Part shown: in pieces, positions 50,867-63,445 of the stretch
Layout of the letters: every line of letters starts with the position of its first letter
How positions within the stretch are numbered: the first letter of the stretch is position 1
NCBI GenBank assembly: GCA_017644045.1
Contig: JAEPMI010000003.1
Location: 434,001-498,000 of the forward strand
Reading direction: 5' to 3'
Length of the DNA stretch: 64,000 nucleotides
Source of the DNA: Deltaproteobacteria bacterium
GTDB lineage: Bacteria > Myxococcota_A > Polyangia > Polyangiales > Houyiibacteriaceae
Position numbers and translations under genes: made by a program
The notes under the pieces: model-generated
The model's database searches: none
What the model was told of the DNA's origin: nothing
The model's input: only the letters and a program-made list of their open reading frames with translations

Positions 50867-50895
50867 TTGACACGGCGCGTCAAAGCGACTAGGCA
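50867..50895 (+). promoter_or_regulatory. Sigma70-like promoter for gltBD
   Basis: TTGACA (50867-50872) and TAGGCA (50890-50895) with a 17-base spacer, about 150 bases before gltB. The -35 is perfect and the -10 is weak. GGAGG (51032-51036) is the ribosome-binding site. Confidence 0.5.
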
Positions 50896-51045
50896 TTAGC
50901 CCCCCGAGGTGCGCAGCCTAACGATTCGTCGGTAAGCGGCCTCATCACCCACGGTTCGTCGTGTTCACGGCGGGCTCGACAAAGGGTCGGTTCACGGCGG
51001 CGCCTCAGGACGTCGTGAGCATGGCCCCGCCGGAGGTTTCTCTCG

Positions 51046-55635
<4,590 letters not shown>

Positions 55636-55637
55636 TC

Positions 55638-57110
55638 ATGGGTAAACCCACCGGATTCATGGAGTACGACCGCGCGGCGGTCGCCTACGTCGACGCGAAG
55701 AAGCGGCTGAAGACCTGGGACGAGATCACCGGGCCGTGGACCGAGGCGCACCTCGAGAAGCAGGGCGCGCGCTGCATGGACTGCGGCGTGCCCTTCTGCC
55801 AGAGCGGAACCGGCTGTCCCGTCGACAACCTCATCCCCGAGTGGAACGACCTGGTCTATCGCGGTCGGTGGAAGGAAGCGCTCGAGCGGCTCCACGCGAC
55901 CAACAACTTCCCCGAGGTCACCGGCCGGGTCTGCCCCGCGCCGTGTGAGGGCGCCTGCGTGCTCGGCATTCACGAGCCGCCGGTGACCATCAAGAACATC
56001 GAGCAGGCGATCGTCGATCGCGGCTTCGCGGAGGGCTGGATCCAGCCGGAGCCGCCCGACATCGAGACCGAGAAGTCCGTCGGCATCGTCGGCTCCGGAC
56101 CCGCCGGACTCGCGGCCGCGCAACAGCTCCGCCGCGTCGGTCATCGCGTCACCGTCTACGAGCGCGAGGACCGGGTCGGCGGCCTGCTGGTCTACGGCAT
56201 CCCGAACATGAAGCTCGACAAGGGCCTGCTCGACAAGCGCCTCGACCAGCTCCGCGCCGAGGGCATCGCCTTCGAGACCGGCGTGTCGGTCGGCGAGGAC
56301 GTCACCCTCGCTGAGCTCCAGGAGAAGCACGACGCCGTGCTCCTCGCGACCGGCGCGACCGTGCCCCGGGACCTTCCGGTCGAGGGCCGCGACAAGAGCG
56401 GCATCCACTTCGCGATGGAGTACCTGACCGCGGCCACCAAGGCCGTGCTCGCGGGCGACCCCACCAAGACGCCCATCACCGCGAAGGGCAAGAAGGTCAT
56501 CGTCATCGGCGGCGGCGACACCGGCACCGACTGCATCGCCACCGCCCTGCGCCAGGGCTGCGAGAGCCTCACCGCGTTCGAGATCATGGACCAACCGCCG
56601 GGGGACCGCGCGGAGACCAACCCCTGGCCGCAGTGGCCGCACATCCTGCGCGTCGACTACGGCCACCAGGAGTCCATCGAGGCGACCGGCAAGGACCCGC
56701 GCGAGTTCACCATCGCGACCAAGCGCTTCACCGGCGACGGTCAGGTGAAGGGCCTCGACACCGTGAAGGTCCGCTGGGTCGATCAGCCCGGTGGCCGCCC
56801 CAAGCTCGAGGAGATCCCTGGCAGCGAGAAGCACTACGAGGCCGACCTCGTCCTGCTCGCCATGGGCTTCCTCGGCCCCGAGCCGAAGGTGCTCGGCGAC
56901 CAGGAGATGGAGACCGACCCGCGCTCCAACTTCGCCGCCGACCTCACCCGCTTCGCGACCAGCGTCCCCGGCATCTTCGCCGCCGGCGACTGCCGCCGCG
57001 GCCAGTCACTCGTCGTCTGGGCCATCGCCGAAGGCCGCGCCGCGGCGCGAGCGATCGACGAGGCGCTGATGGGCGAGAGCGACCTCCCGGTCCCGACCCT
57101 CGACACCTGA
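55638..57110 (+). CDS. gltD: Glutamate synthase (NADPH) small subunit
   Basis: 490 residues. GltD supplies electrons from NADPH through FAD and two 4Fe-4S clusters to Glt[21 protein letters not shown] and [18 protein letters not shown] hold the cluster cysteines. [20 protein letters not shown] is the FAD-binding Rossmann motif, [20 protein letters not shown] the NADPH-binding one, and [20 protein letters not shown] the C-terminal FAD motif. Directly downstream of gltB with a two-base gap, so the two form an operon. Length and motifs are typical. Confidence 0.98.
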   Translation: MGKPTGFMEYDRAAVAYVDAKKRLKTWDEITGPWTEAHLEKQGARCMDCGVPFCQSGTGCPVDNLIPEWNDLVYRGRWKEALERLHATNNFPEVTGRVCPAPCEGACVLGIHEPPVTIKNIEQAIVDRGFAEGWIQPEPPDIETEKSVGIVGSGPAGLAAAQQLRRVGHRVTVYEREDRVGGLLVYGIPNMKLDKGLLDKRLDQLRAEGIAFETGVSVGEDVTLAELQEKHDAVLLATGATVPRDLPVEGRDKSGIHFAMEYLTAATKAVLAGDPTKTPITAKGKKVIVIGGGDTGTDCIATALRQGCESLTAFEIMDQPPGDRAETNPWPQWPHILRVDYGHQESIEATGKDPREFTIATKRFTGDGQVKGLDTVKVRWVDQPGGRPKLEEIPGSEKHYEADLVLLAMGFLGPEPKVLGDQEMETDPRSNFAADLTRFATSVPGIFAAGDCRRGQSLVVWAIAEGRAAARAIDEALMGESDLPVPTLDT

Positions 57111-57145
57111 GTCGAGCCTCGTGCTCCGTGGGCTAGCCTCGCTGC

Positions 57146-57418
57146 ATGTTCCTCGAGGCTGACGGTCGCCGTTTCGAGCTCTTGGTGGCGAGCGACGTGA
57201 GCCGAGATGGCTTGGGAGTCGAGTTACACGAGCTTCTACCGAGGGGGGAGACCCGCATGGTGATGGAGGTCTTCCGCTTCGATGACCCGACGTCGTTCGA
57301 CACCCGACCGCTACGGACCGTCCTCACTCATGCGTCGAACGATGTGCCGCTCGCGGTCGCGAAGGTCGTGCTCGATCGCGCAGTCACCGAGCTCACCGTA
57401 GGCGGCCGGAGGGACTGA
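57146..57418 (+). CDS. Small hypothetical protein
   Basis: 90 residues from ATG 57146. No recognised domain. The sequence ([20 protein letters not shown], then [20 protein letters not shown], then [20 protein letters not shown]) looks like a small alpha/beta protein, and its codon use is close to that of the neighbours. It begins 36 bases after gltD, so it could be the last gene of that transcript, but there is no strong ribosome-binding site. Moderately confident that it is a gene. Confidence 0.5.
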   Translation: MFLEADGRRFELLVASDVSRDGLGVELHELLPRGETRMVMEVFRFDDPTSFDTRPLRTVLTHASNDVPLAVAKVVLDRAVTELTVGGRRD

Positions 57419-57420
57419 CC

Positions 57421-57505
57421 CCGAGCGGCTTCCCACTGCCGTCGCTCGCGCCACCAGGCGTCGAGCTTCACGACGTGCAGTCGGCTTGGGGCGTCGTGCG
57501 AAGCG
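57421..57505 (-). pseudogene. Possible remnant of a ParE/RelE-type toxin gene
   Basis: The minus strand just downstream of the antitoxin-like stop reads LHVVKLDAWWRERRQW in one frame. The DAWWR-x-R motif near the N-terminus is typical of ParE-family toxins. Nothing recognisable follows, and the frame runs into the antisense of the small gene at 57146-57418. It is short and could be chance. Confidence 0.3.
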
Positions 57506-57507
57506 GC

Positions 57508-57741
57508 TTAGTCACGGCGGCGCGCGCGCAGCTTCTGTAGAACCTCGTCGGCGGGTGCCGTCTCTCCCGCCTGCGCCTGTTCCAGGCTGCGTGAGATGGC
57601 GGCGTTCAGAGCCCGTCGCTCCGCCTCGTCGAGCTGGTCGCCTTCGTCATCGACCACGAGGTCCAGCACCGTGCCCTCGGGAAGGTCGGTGGGTTGGTCG
57701 ACGATCAGCCGACCGTTCCGGACCGTGGCTCGAACACTCAC
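57508..57741 (-). CDS. Antitoxin-like protein of a type II toxin-antitoxin module (orphan)
   Basis: 77 residues. The N-terminus SVRATVRNGRLIVDQPTDLP, then EGTVLDLVV resembles an AbrB/MazE-like or 'SpoVT-like' small beta-fold, and the C-terminus is helical and acidic then basic (ALNAAISRSLEQAQAGETAP, then LQKLRARRRD). Proteins of this build commonly precede ParE/RelE toxin genes in Myxococcota. Here the toxin is missing: directly after the stop, the minus strand still encodes RLHVVKLDAWWRERR, like the start of a ParE-type toxin, but the frame does not continue into one. It is probably a remnant module. Confidence 0.65.
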   Translation of the reverse strand: MSVRATVRNGRLIVDQPTDLPEGTVLDLVVDDEGDQLDEAERRALNAAISRSLEQAQAGETAPADEVLQKLRARRRD

Positions 57742-57793
57742 GCCAACAGGGTACCTCGGTGGTCGACTCCCAACCAGGTCACCGAGCCATGGC

Positions 57794-58003
57794 TCAGCGC
57801 TGCTGGGTCGTGGCCTGGGCCGTGGTGTCGCTCGACGTGAGGCTGGTGAACGCGAAGACGTTCGCGGCCACGATCAGGATGGCGGCGAGGACGAGGAAGA
57901 ACGCACCGGAGTGCGTTGCCTCACGCTCGGCTTGGAGGCGGGCGCCGCCCATTCCCGAGGCCGAGACGTTGTCCCACTGCTGACGTTCCATGACATTTCG
58001 CAT
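57794..58003 (-). CDS. Small single-span membrane protein
   Basis: 69 residues from ATG 58003, with GGAGG eight bases upstream. A polar N-terminus (MRNVMERQQWDNVSASGMGG) leads to one strong transmembrane helix (GAFFLVLAAILIVAANVFAF, residues ~33-52) and a short Thr/Gln-rich outer tail. No family is recognised. The strong ribosome-binding site and the hydrophobic segment support it as a real gene. The 135-base gap upstream contains a CGAGGTT / AACCTCG hairpin with a 12-base loop (58037-58062) and an AT-rich stretch. Confidence 0.65.
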   Translation of the reverse strand: MRNVMERQQWDNVSASGMGGARLQAEREATHSGAFFLVLAAILIVAANVFAFTSLTSSDTTAQATTQQR

Positions 58004-58138
58004 CTTGGTTCCCTCCCCGCGAAACGCGGGTCCATCGAGGTTTTCGCCCTGATGAACCTCGACCTAGGGCCAAGTATGTCACGAAATGTAATTGAATGTC
58101 CTGCCGGGGTGCTTTTTTCCGGCCGGTGGCTGGAATTA

Positions 58139-59755
58139 CTATGGAATTGGCTCCACGGGCGGGGCCTTCGACGCCCTGGGACCGGTCTCGTCGACGGTCA
58201 GGGCCTCGAGATCCAGGCCGCGGGCCTCCACGCGGAGCTTGCCGGGGCGGACGCCGAGAAAGGTCTGGTGGGCCGACTCGACGGCGTCGAGGTGGGCCCG
58301 ACCGACGCTGAGCCAGCGGTCGCCCATCTTCAGGTTCTTCACGCCGAAGGTGACGCCGTCGACCGTGGCTTCGATCTCGCCCGGCTGGGGCTCGCCCCCA
58401 GGGCGGAAGCGCACCGCGCCCTTCAACGTGAACGCACCGAGCGGTGATTCCTCCGCCGCACCGAGGTGCACCGAGCCGCCGTCGCCGAAGTCGAGGACCG
58501 CCTCGCGGTCGAGGCCCAGCGAGATGTCGACGTTCTCGAAGTCGAGCGCGACGATCTCGAGCGGGCCGGAGCTCTTCTTCTTGGAGCGCTTCTTCCGCCG
58601 CTCCTTGGACTCGTCGCTCGGCGGCAGCTCCCACTCGGCGAAGGTGCGTAGCTTCACCAGCCGGTCGTTCTCCGCCTTCGCGACCTCGTCCGCTGGGATC
58701 CGGAAGAGGATCAGCGAGCGGTAGTAGAAGGGCAGCAGCGGGATGTCGTTCTCGATGGAGAGCTTCCCGTGGCGCACCTCGATGTCGATGAACGCATCTT
58801 CGAGGGTGCCGAGGTCCCGCTCGAGCGAGCGGTAGTTGACCTCGCCGTTGCGCACGGGGACGCGGAACTGGTGCGTCTTGTCGCGCCGGCCGACGACGGC
58901 GATGTCGGTGACCACCCGCAGGTCGACGTCGATCTGCCCATGCAGTCCGTCGAGGAACTCGAGGTCGATCGGCGCGGTGCCGCTGCGCTTCTTCGCCGGC
59001 TCGGCGTCGGGGCCGGGCAGCTCGGGGAGCTTCTCCGGACCGAGGCCGGCGATGTCGGCGACCTCGATGATGATCTTCTCGGCCAGCAGCTCGCCGAGCT
59101 CGACCACGTCGTCGCTCAGACGGAGACCGCGGGGGAGGGCGCCGCCGTGGATCTCCACGGTCGCCGGGCCGACGGTCGCGCGTACCGCGCCGAGGGTCGC
59201 GTTCTCGATCGCCAGGCTCCGCTCGTCGCCCTTCATGCGCACCTGCACGTGCTTGAAGTCGAGCGAGCCGATCTGCGCGGAGCCGCCTTCCCAACGCACC
59301 GTCGTCTCGCGCAGGCCGATCGACGACGCCTTGAGAAGGATCTCCCCGTCGGGCGCGGCGACGTACTCGAAGCCTTCGACGAGCGCCGACATCGCGATCT
59401 CGAACGCGCCGAAGTGCAGCACCACCTGGCTGAGCTCGCCGCCGCCGATGGTGATGGTGCCGCTGAGCCCGCTGCCCTCCGCAGCGCGGTCGATGCCGAG
59501 ATCAACCAGCACCTCCTTGAAGGTCGCGCCGCCTTCGAGGTGGACGGCGCCGCTGGCGAAGTGCCAGTCGAAGGCTCGCATCCCGAGCTCGACACCTCGA
59601 ACGCCGCGGATGTCGATGCGCTCGTCGGTGTGGATGTAGTGCCCCGAGACCCCGCGGGACGGCCCGAGCTCGATGACGTTCGGCGCCTCGGAGTGCGCGC
59701 TCGGGAACTCGAGGCGAAGGCCTTCGGTCCCCAGCTGGTCGGCGTTCAGCCTCAT
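58139..59755 (-). CDS. Large beta-rich protein of unknown function (AsmA/DUF748-like)
   Basis: 538 residues from ATG 59755, without a signal peptide. The sequence is almost all short amphipathic strands, e.g. HLEGGATFKEVLVDLGID, ITIGGGELSQVVLHFGAFEI and ATVGPATVEIHGGALPRGL, with the spacing of repeating beta-groove proteins. A basic linker (KERRKKRSKKKSS) lies near residue 390. AsmA-type or bridge-like lipid transport proteins share this look, but those usually have an N-terminal membrane helix. IELGPSRGVSGHY at the start does not match any family I know. The gene follows the Roadblock gene on the same strand across a hairpin. Confidence 0.7.
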   Translation of the reverse strand: MRLNADQLGTEGLRLEFPSAHSEAPNVIELGPSRGVSGHYIHTDERIDIRGVRGVELGMRAFDWHFASGAVHLEGGATFKEVLVDLGIDRAAEGSGLSGTITIGGGELSQVVLHFGAFEIAMSALVEGFEYVAAPDGEILLKASSIGLRETTVRWEGGSAQIGSLDFKHVQVRMKGDERSLAIENATLGAVRATVGPATVEIHGGALPRGLRLSDDVVELGELLAEKIIIEVADIAGLGPEKLPELPGPDAEPAKKRSGTAPIDLEFLDGLHGQIDVDLRVVTDIAVVGRRDKTHQFRVPVRNGEVNYRSLERDLGTLEDAFIDIEVRHGKLSIENDIPLLPFYYRSLILFRIPADEVAKAENDRLVKLRTFAEWELPPSDESKERRKKRSKKKSSGPLEIVALDFENVDISLGLDREAVLDFGDGGSVHLGAAEESPLGAFTLKGAVRFRPGGEPQPGEIEATVDGVTFGVKNLKMGDRWLSVGRAHLDAVESAHQTFLGVRPGKLRVEARGLDLEALTVDETGPRASKAPPVEPIP

Positions 59756-59813
59756 GGACCGGGGAGGCTACCAGAGGGGGCGACCGCGAACGCGAGTCGT
59801 TGGCGGAAGACGA

Positions 59814-59839
59814 CGATCGTGGGCTGTTCCCCACGATCG
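59814..59839 (-). terminator. Hairpin downstream of the Roadblock gene
   Basis: Ten-base perfect arms CGATCGTGGG and CCCACGATCG around a six-base loop, five bases after the Roadblock stop. On the minus strand the next bases are TCGTCTTCC, which is pyrimidine-rich but not a T-run. Confidence 0.6.
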
Positions 59840-59844
59840 AGGAC

Positions 59845-60207
59845 TCACACCCTGAGCTCCTTTTCCAGCCGCGCGAGCTCCAGTCGGGACATCGCGAGGT
59901 TCCCGGCCTCCTTGTCGATGACCAGGTAGATGAAGAGCGCGTCGTTTCCCGAAACGGGACGGATGAGATGGTACAGCCGGCCCATCGAGACGAGCATGTC
60001 CTCGATCGTCTCATCCAGCTCGAGGGCGGCCACCGTCTGTCGTTGGGCCCGCATCGCCGCGGTGTTCCCAGCCGCCGCCACGTCCAGGTCGACGCTTCCC
60101 CCGCCTTGCGAACCGAGGATCAAACCGGTGTTGCTGTCGACGATGCACGCGCCCACGGCGCCGTCGAGTTGGAGGATTCGATTGAGGGTTTCGTCCATGT
60201 CCGTCAT
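59845..60207 (-). CDS. Roadblock/LC7 domain protein (MglB-like)
   Basis: 120 residues from ATG 60207 (ATG 60198 also possible). A single Roadblock/LC7 fold: VGACIVDSNTGLILGSQGGG, AAAGNTAAMRAQRQTVAALE, LDETIEDMLVSMGRLYHLIR and FIYLVIDKEAGNLAMSRLEL follow the helix-strand order of the family. MglB, the best known bacterial member, is the GAP for the Ras-like GTPase MglA in gliding motility and polarity; stand-alone Roadblock proteins also occur without MglA. No GTPase is nearby. It is divergent from a DUF4388-like gene, and this pairing recurs in Myxococcota signalling loci. Confidence 0.87.
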   Translation of the reverse strand: MTDMDETLNRILQLDGAVGACIVDSNTGLILGSQGGGSVDLDVAAAGNTAAMRAQRQTVAALELDETIEDMLVSMGRLYHLIRPVSGNDALFIYLVIDKEAGNLAMSRLELARLEKELRV

Positions 60208-60263
60208 GTGGGGAGCCGTCCTTCCGATCGACACGCTCTGCACTCGCCATGCCACGGCATACC

Positions 60264-60273
60264 GTTTGCAAAC
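60264..60273. promoter_or_regulatory. Palindrome GTTTGCAAAC in the divergent gap
   Basis: A perfect 10-bp palindrome between the Roadblock start (60207) and the start at 60283. Only 75 bases separate the two genes, so a factor bound here could control both. Confidence 0.4.
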
Positions 60274-60282
60274 CTCCGCCCC

Positions 60283-61167
60283 ATGGCCGCTACCTCCCAC
60301 ATCGTGAGCATGACCATGCCGACCCAGTCCGTTCTCGCTGGCGCGAGGCGACTGCTCTCCAAGGTGGAGACCGAAGGGAAGGACGCCCCACACATCTGGC
60401 GCTTCGTCGGAGCGGGCGAGGTGCTGACCGCGGGGGGGCGCATCTGCTTCGCGGCGGCCGATGGGATGCGTCAGCGCGTCGGGGATCTCCTTCGTCACCA
60501 GCGGAACCCGCCGCTTCCTCGTCGCTTCATGACCGAGGCGGTGGCTCGCTGTCGCCGAGAGGAGATCCCGCTCGGAGAGGCGCTCCTCGCGACCGAGCAG
60601 ATCCGCCCTGACGGACTTCGGGCCGCGCTCATGGAGCAGACGACCGAAGCCATCGCGAGGTTGGGGTCGGCGCGGGTCGAAGGAACCGTCGTCACTCCCC
60701 TCGCTCAGGTCCCGCACGATGGCTCGTTCTGTTTCGCTCCTGCCGAGATCCTCGCGCACCTCGGCGCGCGGGCGGACATGGCCGCGGCCGTGGTCGCGAA
60801 GAAGACCCTGAGGGAGATGCTGGCCGACACGGGTGGGTGGGGTGCCGCCTGTCTCGCCGCAGATCTGGCTGGCGAGCGAGTGCCGGTTGCGGTCGAGCGC
60901 TCGGTCCCGGTCGCCACGATGGTGGAGGGCCTCGGCTGGGCGAGCGAGGCGCTCACGGCGGCGAGGGCCGCGGGGGTCTCCTTCGTGCGGGAGCCGAGCG
61001 GCGGGAAGGCTCGCGTGGCCTGGACGGATCGAGGGCTGATCTTCACCGGGCTCGTCGAGCTAGCGACGATGGAGTCCTTGGACGGTCGCTTCGGCTCCGC
61101 GAAGAACCGGCCGAACACCCCGAGCAAGTCCAACGCGGTCGCCTCGCGCCCATCGATCCACGCCTGA
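60283..61167 (+). CDS. DUF4388-like protein (PATAN-type helical domain)
   Basis: 294 residues from ATG 60283. Residues ~55-125 (RVGDLLRHQRNPPLPRRFMT, then EEIPLGEALLATEQIRPDGL and RAALMEQTTEAIARL) resemble DUF4388/PATAN domains, in which a 'low capacity, lengthening' helix pair (LGEaLL...G.I....L..AL..Q) is repeated. The rest is Ala-rich and contains no motif I can name. DUF4388 proteins are common in Myxococcota and cyanobacteria, often fused to receivers. Cytoplasmic. Its neighbour on the other strand is a Roadblock protein, so a shared signalling role is plausible but unproven. Confidence 0.68.
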   Translation: MAATSHIVSMTMPTQSVLAGARRLLSKVETEGKDAPHIWRFVGAGEVLTAGGRICFAAADGMRQRVGDLLRHQRNPPLPRRFMTEAVARCRREEIPLGEALLATEQIRPDGLRAALMEQTTEAIARLGSARVEGTVVTPLAQVPHDGSFCFAPAEILAHLGARADMAAAVVAKKTLREMLADTGGWGAACLAADLAGERVPVAVERSVPVATMVEGLGWASEALTAARAAGVSFVREPSGGKARVAWTDRGLIFTGLVELATMESLDGRFGSAKNRPNTPSKSNAVASRPSIHA

Positions 61168-61270
61168 CTCGACACGCTCGTGGGTCGGTTCGGCGCGACG
61201 CCAAAAGCCGCTCGAGCTGCGAAGCTCGAGACTCGCCGGAGCTCGCAGCCGTTGATGGAGGCCTGAGCCT

Positions 61271-62122
61271 TCAGCAGAGCTTCGGCGGACCGCTTGGCGG
61301 CTCCTTCTCCTGCGCGAGAGCGCGGCGGTTCAACCGTCGCATGTCGAGCTCGAACGCTGCGACGAACAGCGCTCCGATTCCGGGGGCCAAGGGTGACGCG
61401 TACGCCAACGTTCGCCCCACCTCGACCAGGCCTGCGCTGGCGCACGCGATGGCCAGCAGCGGGCACACGGCGAGCGCGATCGGAATGGTGAGCCCGAGCT
61501 GCGCGGGTGGGCGAAAGGGTTCGAGCGCGTCCGGTGCGACCGGCCGGTCGTCGACGATCACGACCAGGCGCTGGGACCGGACGCGAACACGAGCGCTGCC
61601 GGCGGTCCGATAGTCACCTCGCGGACGCAGCTCCGCGAAGCCCTCGAAGCGCTCTATTCGGACCCGAGTGCCCGCGGGAACCGTCAGCGCCCAGAGGCCC
61701 CATCCGACGACCATGCGCCGCCAGCCTCCTGGCGCCGAGAGCGCGCGCATCGCACGAGGATGCTCCTCGCAGAGCTGAGCGTGGCGGCCGGAGATCGAAC
61801 GATGGTCGACAGCGAACTGCCAATCTCCCGTCAGCTCGAACTGGGGCACCATCTCCGCTTCGACCCGGTGACCGCAGTCGGTCCTCAACACGACCCGCCC
61901 CATGAGCCGGTCGAGCTCGCCCCCGCGACCGGTCCAGGGGTTCGTGTGGGATAGGATGGCGACTTCGAAGGGCTCGACCAACACACCGGTGAACGACGCG
62001 GGTGTGTCCGAGAGCGGATGCGCGGGGTCCTGCACCACGCGGACCACTTCCATGCCGGGTTCTGCAGCAATCGGTGGCGCCGTGGGCGTTGCGGTGCCGT
62101 GAGCGGAGGGAGTCGTCGACAT
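61271..62122 (-). CDS. Membrane protein of unknown function
   Basis: 283 residues from ATG 62122. The first ~200 residues are soluble and beta-rich (VEPFEVAILSHTNPWTGRGG, then VVLRTDCGHRVEAEMVPQFE, then VRVRSQRLVVIVDDRP), with single His and Cys residues but no motif. Two adjacent membrane helices (LGLTIPIALAVCPLLAIACA and LAYASPLAPGIGALFVAAF) lie at ~215-265, then a basic tail. The shape recalls small proteins of the E3-ligase-like (GIDE) group, in which a soluble domain sits between or before membrane helices, but no RING motif is present. Function unknown. It lies upstream of, but divergent in gap from, no regulator; the MBL gene precedes it on the same strand. Confidence 0.65.
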   Translation of the reverse strand: MSTTPSAHGTATPTAPPIAAEPGMEVVRVVQDPAHPLSDTPASFTGVLVEPFEVAILSHTNPWTGRGGELDRLMGRVVLRTDCGHRVEAEMVPQFELTGDWQFAVDHRSISGRHAQLCEEHPRAMRALSAPGGWRRMVVGWGLWALTVPAGTRVRIERFEGFAELRPRGDYRTAGSARVRVRSQRLVVIVDDRPVAPDALEPFRPPAQLGLTIPIALAVCPLLAIACASAGLVEVGRTLAYASPLAPGIGALFVAAFELDMRRLNRRALAQEKEPPSGPPKLC

Positions 62123-62154
62123 GCACCGACGTCAGTGCATCGGCCGTGCCGCGA

Positions 62155-63366
62155 TCAGCGGTGGACGCGGGTGGTCTCGATCGGATCCTGTTCCGCGGTC
62201 TGCCAGGGGACCTCGGGCCACCACTGGTCGAGCACGCGGGTGACCTCGGGCTCGACGCTCTGGCCGGGCTTCGGGGTCAGCAGGGTGACGCCGGCTTCGC
62301 GCGCGGCGGCGACGGAGCGTTCGACGGGCTCGGTCCAGCCGTGGTTCGCGAGATCGAAGAGACCCCAGTGGATGGGGATCATCACGTCGCCCTTCACCCA
62401 CTGGTGGGCGTCCACCGCGTTCTCCGGACCGAGGTGCCAGTCGGGCCAGGCGCGGTCGTAAGCGCCGACCTCGATCATCGTCACGTCGAAGGGGCCGAGC
62501 CGCTCGCCGATCTCGCGCATGCCGTCGAAGAGGCCGGTGTCGCCGCTGAAGTAGACCTTGTGGCTGGTGCCCATCAGCGCGTAGCCGGTCCAGAGCGTCG
62601 CGTTCTGGTCGAAGACCTGCCGACCGGACGCGTGCCGCGAGGGCACCGAGACGAGCTCGACGGTCTCGCCGAAGGCGTGCCGGTCCCACCAGTCGACGGT
62701 GACGATGCGCTCTTCCGGGACACCCCAGTAGACGAGGTGCGCGCCGACGCCGAGCGGGACCACGAACGTGGTGTCCCACGCGGCGATCGCCTCGATGGTC
62801 GGGTAGTCGAGGTGGTCGTAGTGATCGTGCGAGATCAGCACGGCGTCGATGTCGGGCAGCTCGTCGAGTCCGATCGGCGGCGGGTACCAGCGGCTCGGAC
62901 CGAGCCAGGTGAGCGGCGAGGTCTTCTCGCCCCACACCGGGTCGGTCAGGAAGACCTTGCCGTCGAGCTCGATGAGCATGGTCGAGTGGCCGAGCCAGGT
63001 GATCCGCAGCCCGGAGGGTGGCGGCACGGCGAAGGCGCTCGGCTCCGGCTCGACCACCGGGAGCGGCGAGGTCGGCGTGGTGAAGTCGCTTCGCCGGAAG
63101 AGCCCGGTGAACATCCCGGTGGCGTCGTTCCAGAGCGGGTCCGGGTTCTCGAAGACTCCGTCCGCCCACTGCGGCGACGCCTCCATCGCGGCCCGCCGGT
63201 CGCCGTCGGCGGCCTTGCCGAACGCGCGCCATCCGCTGACGACGACGACCAGCACGAAGATGGCCAGGAGCCCGAAGAAGATCGCGAGGGTTCGCTTGGT
63301 GCGCGCGAAGCGCTTCCGCTTCTTCGGCTTCTCTTTGCCCTTCGGCTCGCTCTCGCTCTCCGGCAT
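62155..63366 (-). CDS. Metallo-beta-lactamase-fold hydrolase, membrane-anchored (UlaG / NAPE-PLD-like)
   Basis: 403 residues from ATG 63366. A charged N-terminus is followed by one membrane helix (LAIFFGLLAIFVLVVVVSGW, ~27-46), so the catalytic domain is outside the cytoplasm. The MBL core follows: ITWLGHSTMLIELDG, the HxHxDH metal site in LISHDHYDHLDYPT, SRHASGRQVFD, YFSGDTGLFDGM (Asp bridge) and MIPIHWGLFDLANH. The WLGHST-type opening and HWG ending place it in the COG2220 branch with UlaG and NAPE-PLD, which hydrolyses lactones or phosphodiesters including N-acyl phosphatidylethanolamine. The substrate is open. Confidence 0.88.
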   Translation of the reverse strand: MPESESEPKGKEKPKKRKRFARTKRTLAIFFGLLAIFVLVVVVSGWRAFGKAADGDRRAAMEASPQWADGVFENPDPLWNDATGMFTGLFRRSDFTTPTSPLPVVEPEPSAFAVPPPSGLRITWLGHSTMLIELDGKVFLTDPVWGEKTSPLTWLGPSRWYPPPIGLDELPDIDAVLISHDHYDHLDYPTIEAIAAWDTTFVVPLGVGAHLVYWGVPEERIVTVDWWDRHAFGETVELVSVPSRHASGRQVFDQNATLWTGYALMGTSHKVYFSGDTGLFDGMREIGERLGPFDVTMIEVGAYDRAWPDWHLGPENAVDAHQWVKGDVMIPIHWGLFDLANHGWTEPVERSVAAAREAGVTLLTPKPGQSVEPEVTRVLDQWWPEVPWQTAEQDPIETTRVHR

Positions 63367-63445
63367 CGATGCATCGTCGCGCGACTCCCGTCAGCGCAAC
63401 GCACGCATCAGAGCGCCTCGGCCCTCGCGAGCGCAAGGCGTGTCG

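Larger units (their letters stand above)
50570..51045. other. 476-bp intergenic region between fasciclin and gltB
   Basis: No convincing gene. It holds a perfect 17-bp palindrome (50657-50673), a small hairpin GTGGCG-GAT-CGCCAC (50716-50730) and a sigma70-like promoter (50867-50895). The composition is less GC-rich than the genes around 50620-50780. It must drive both divergent transcripts. Confidence 0.7.

Noticed and set aside
58105-58135. Intrinsic terminator with T-run (CTTTTTTCC next to CCGGCCGG)
   Set aside because: The T-run is on the wrong side of the stem for the minus-strand gene, and there is no plus-strand gene for it to serve.
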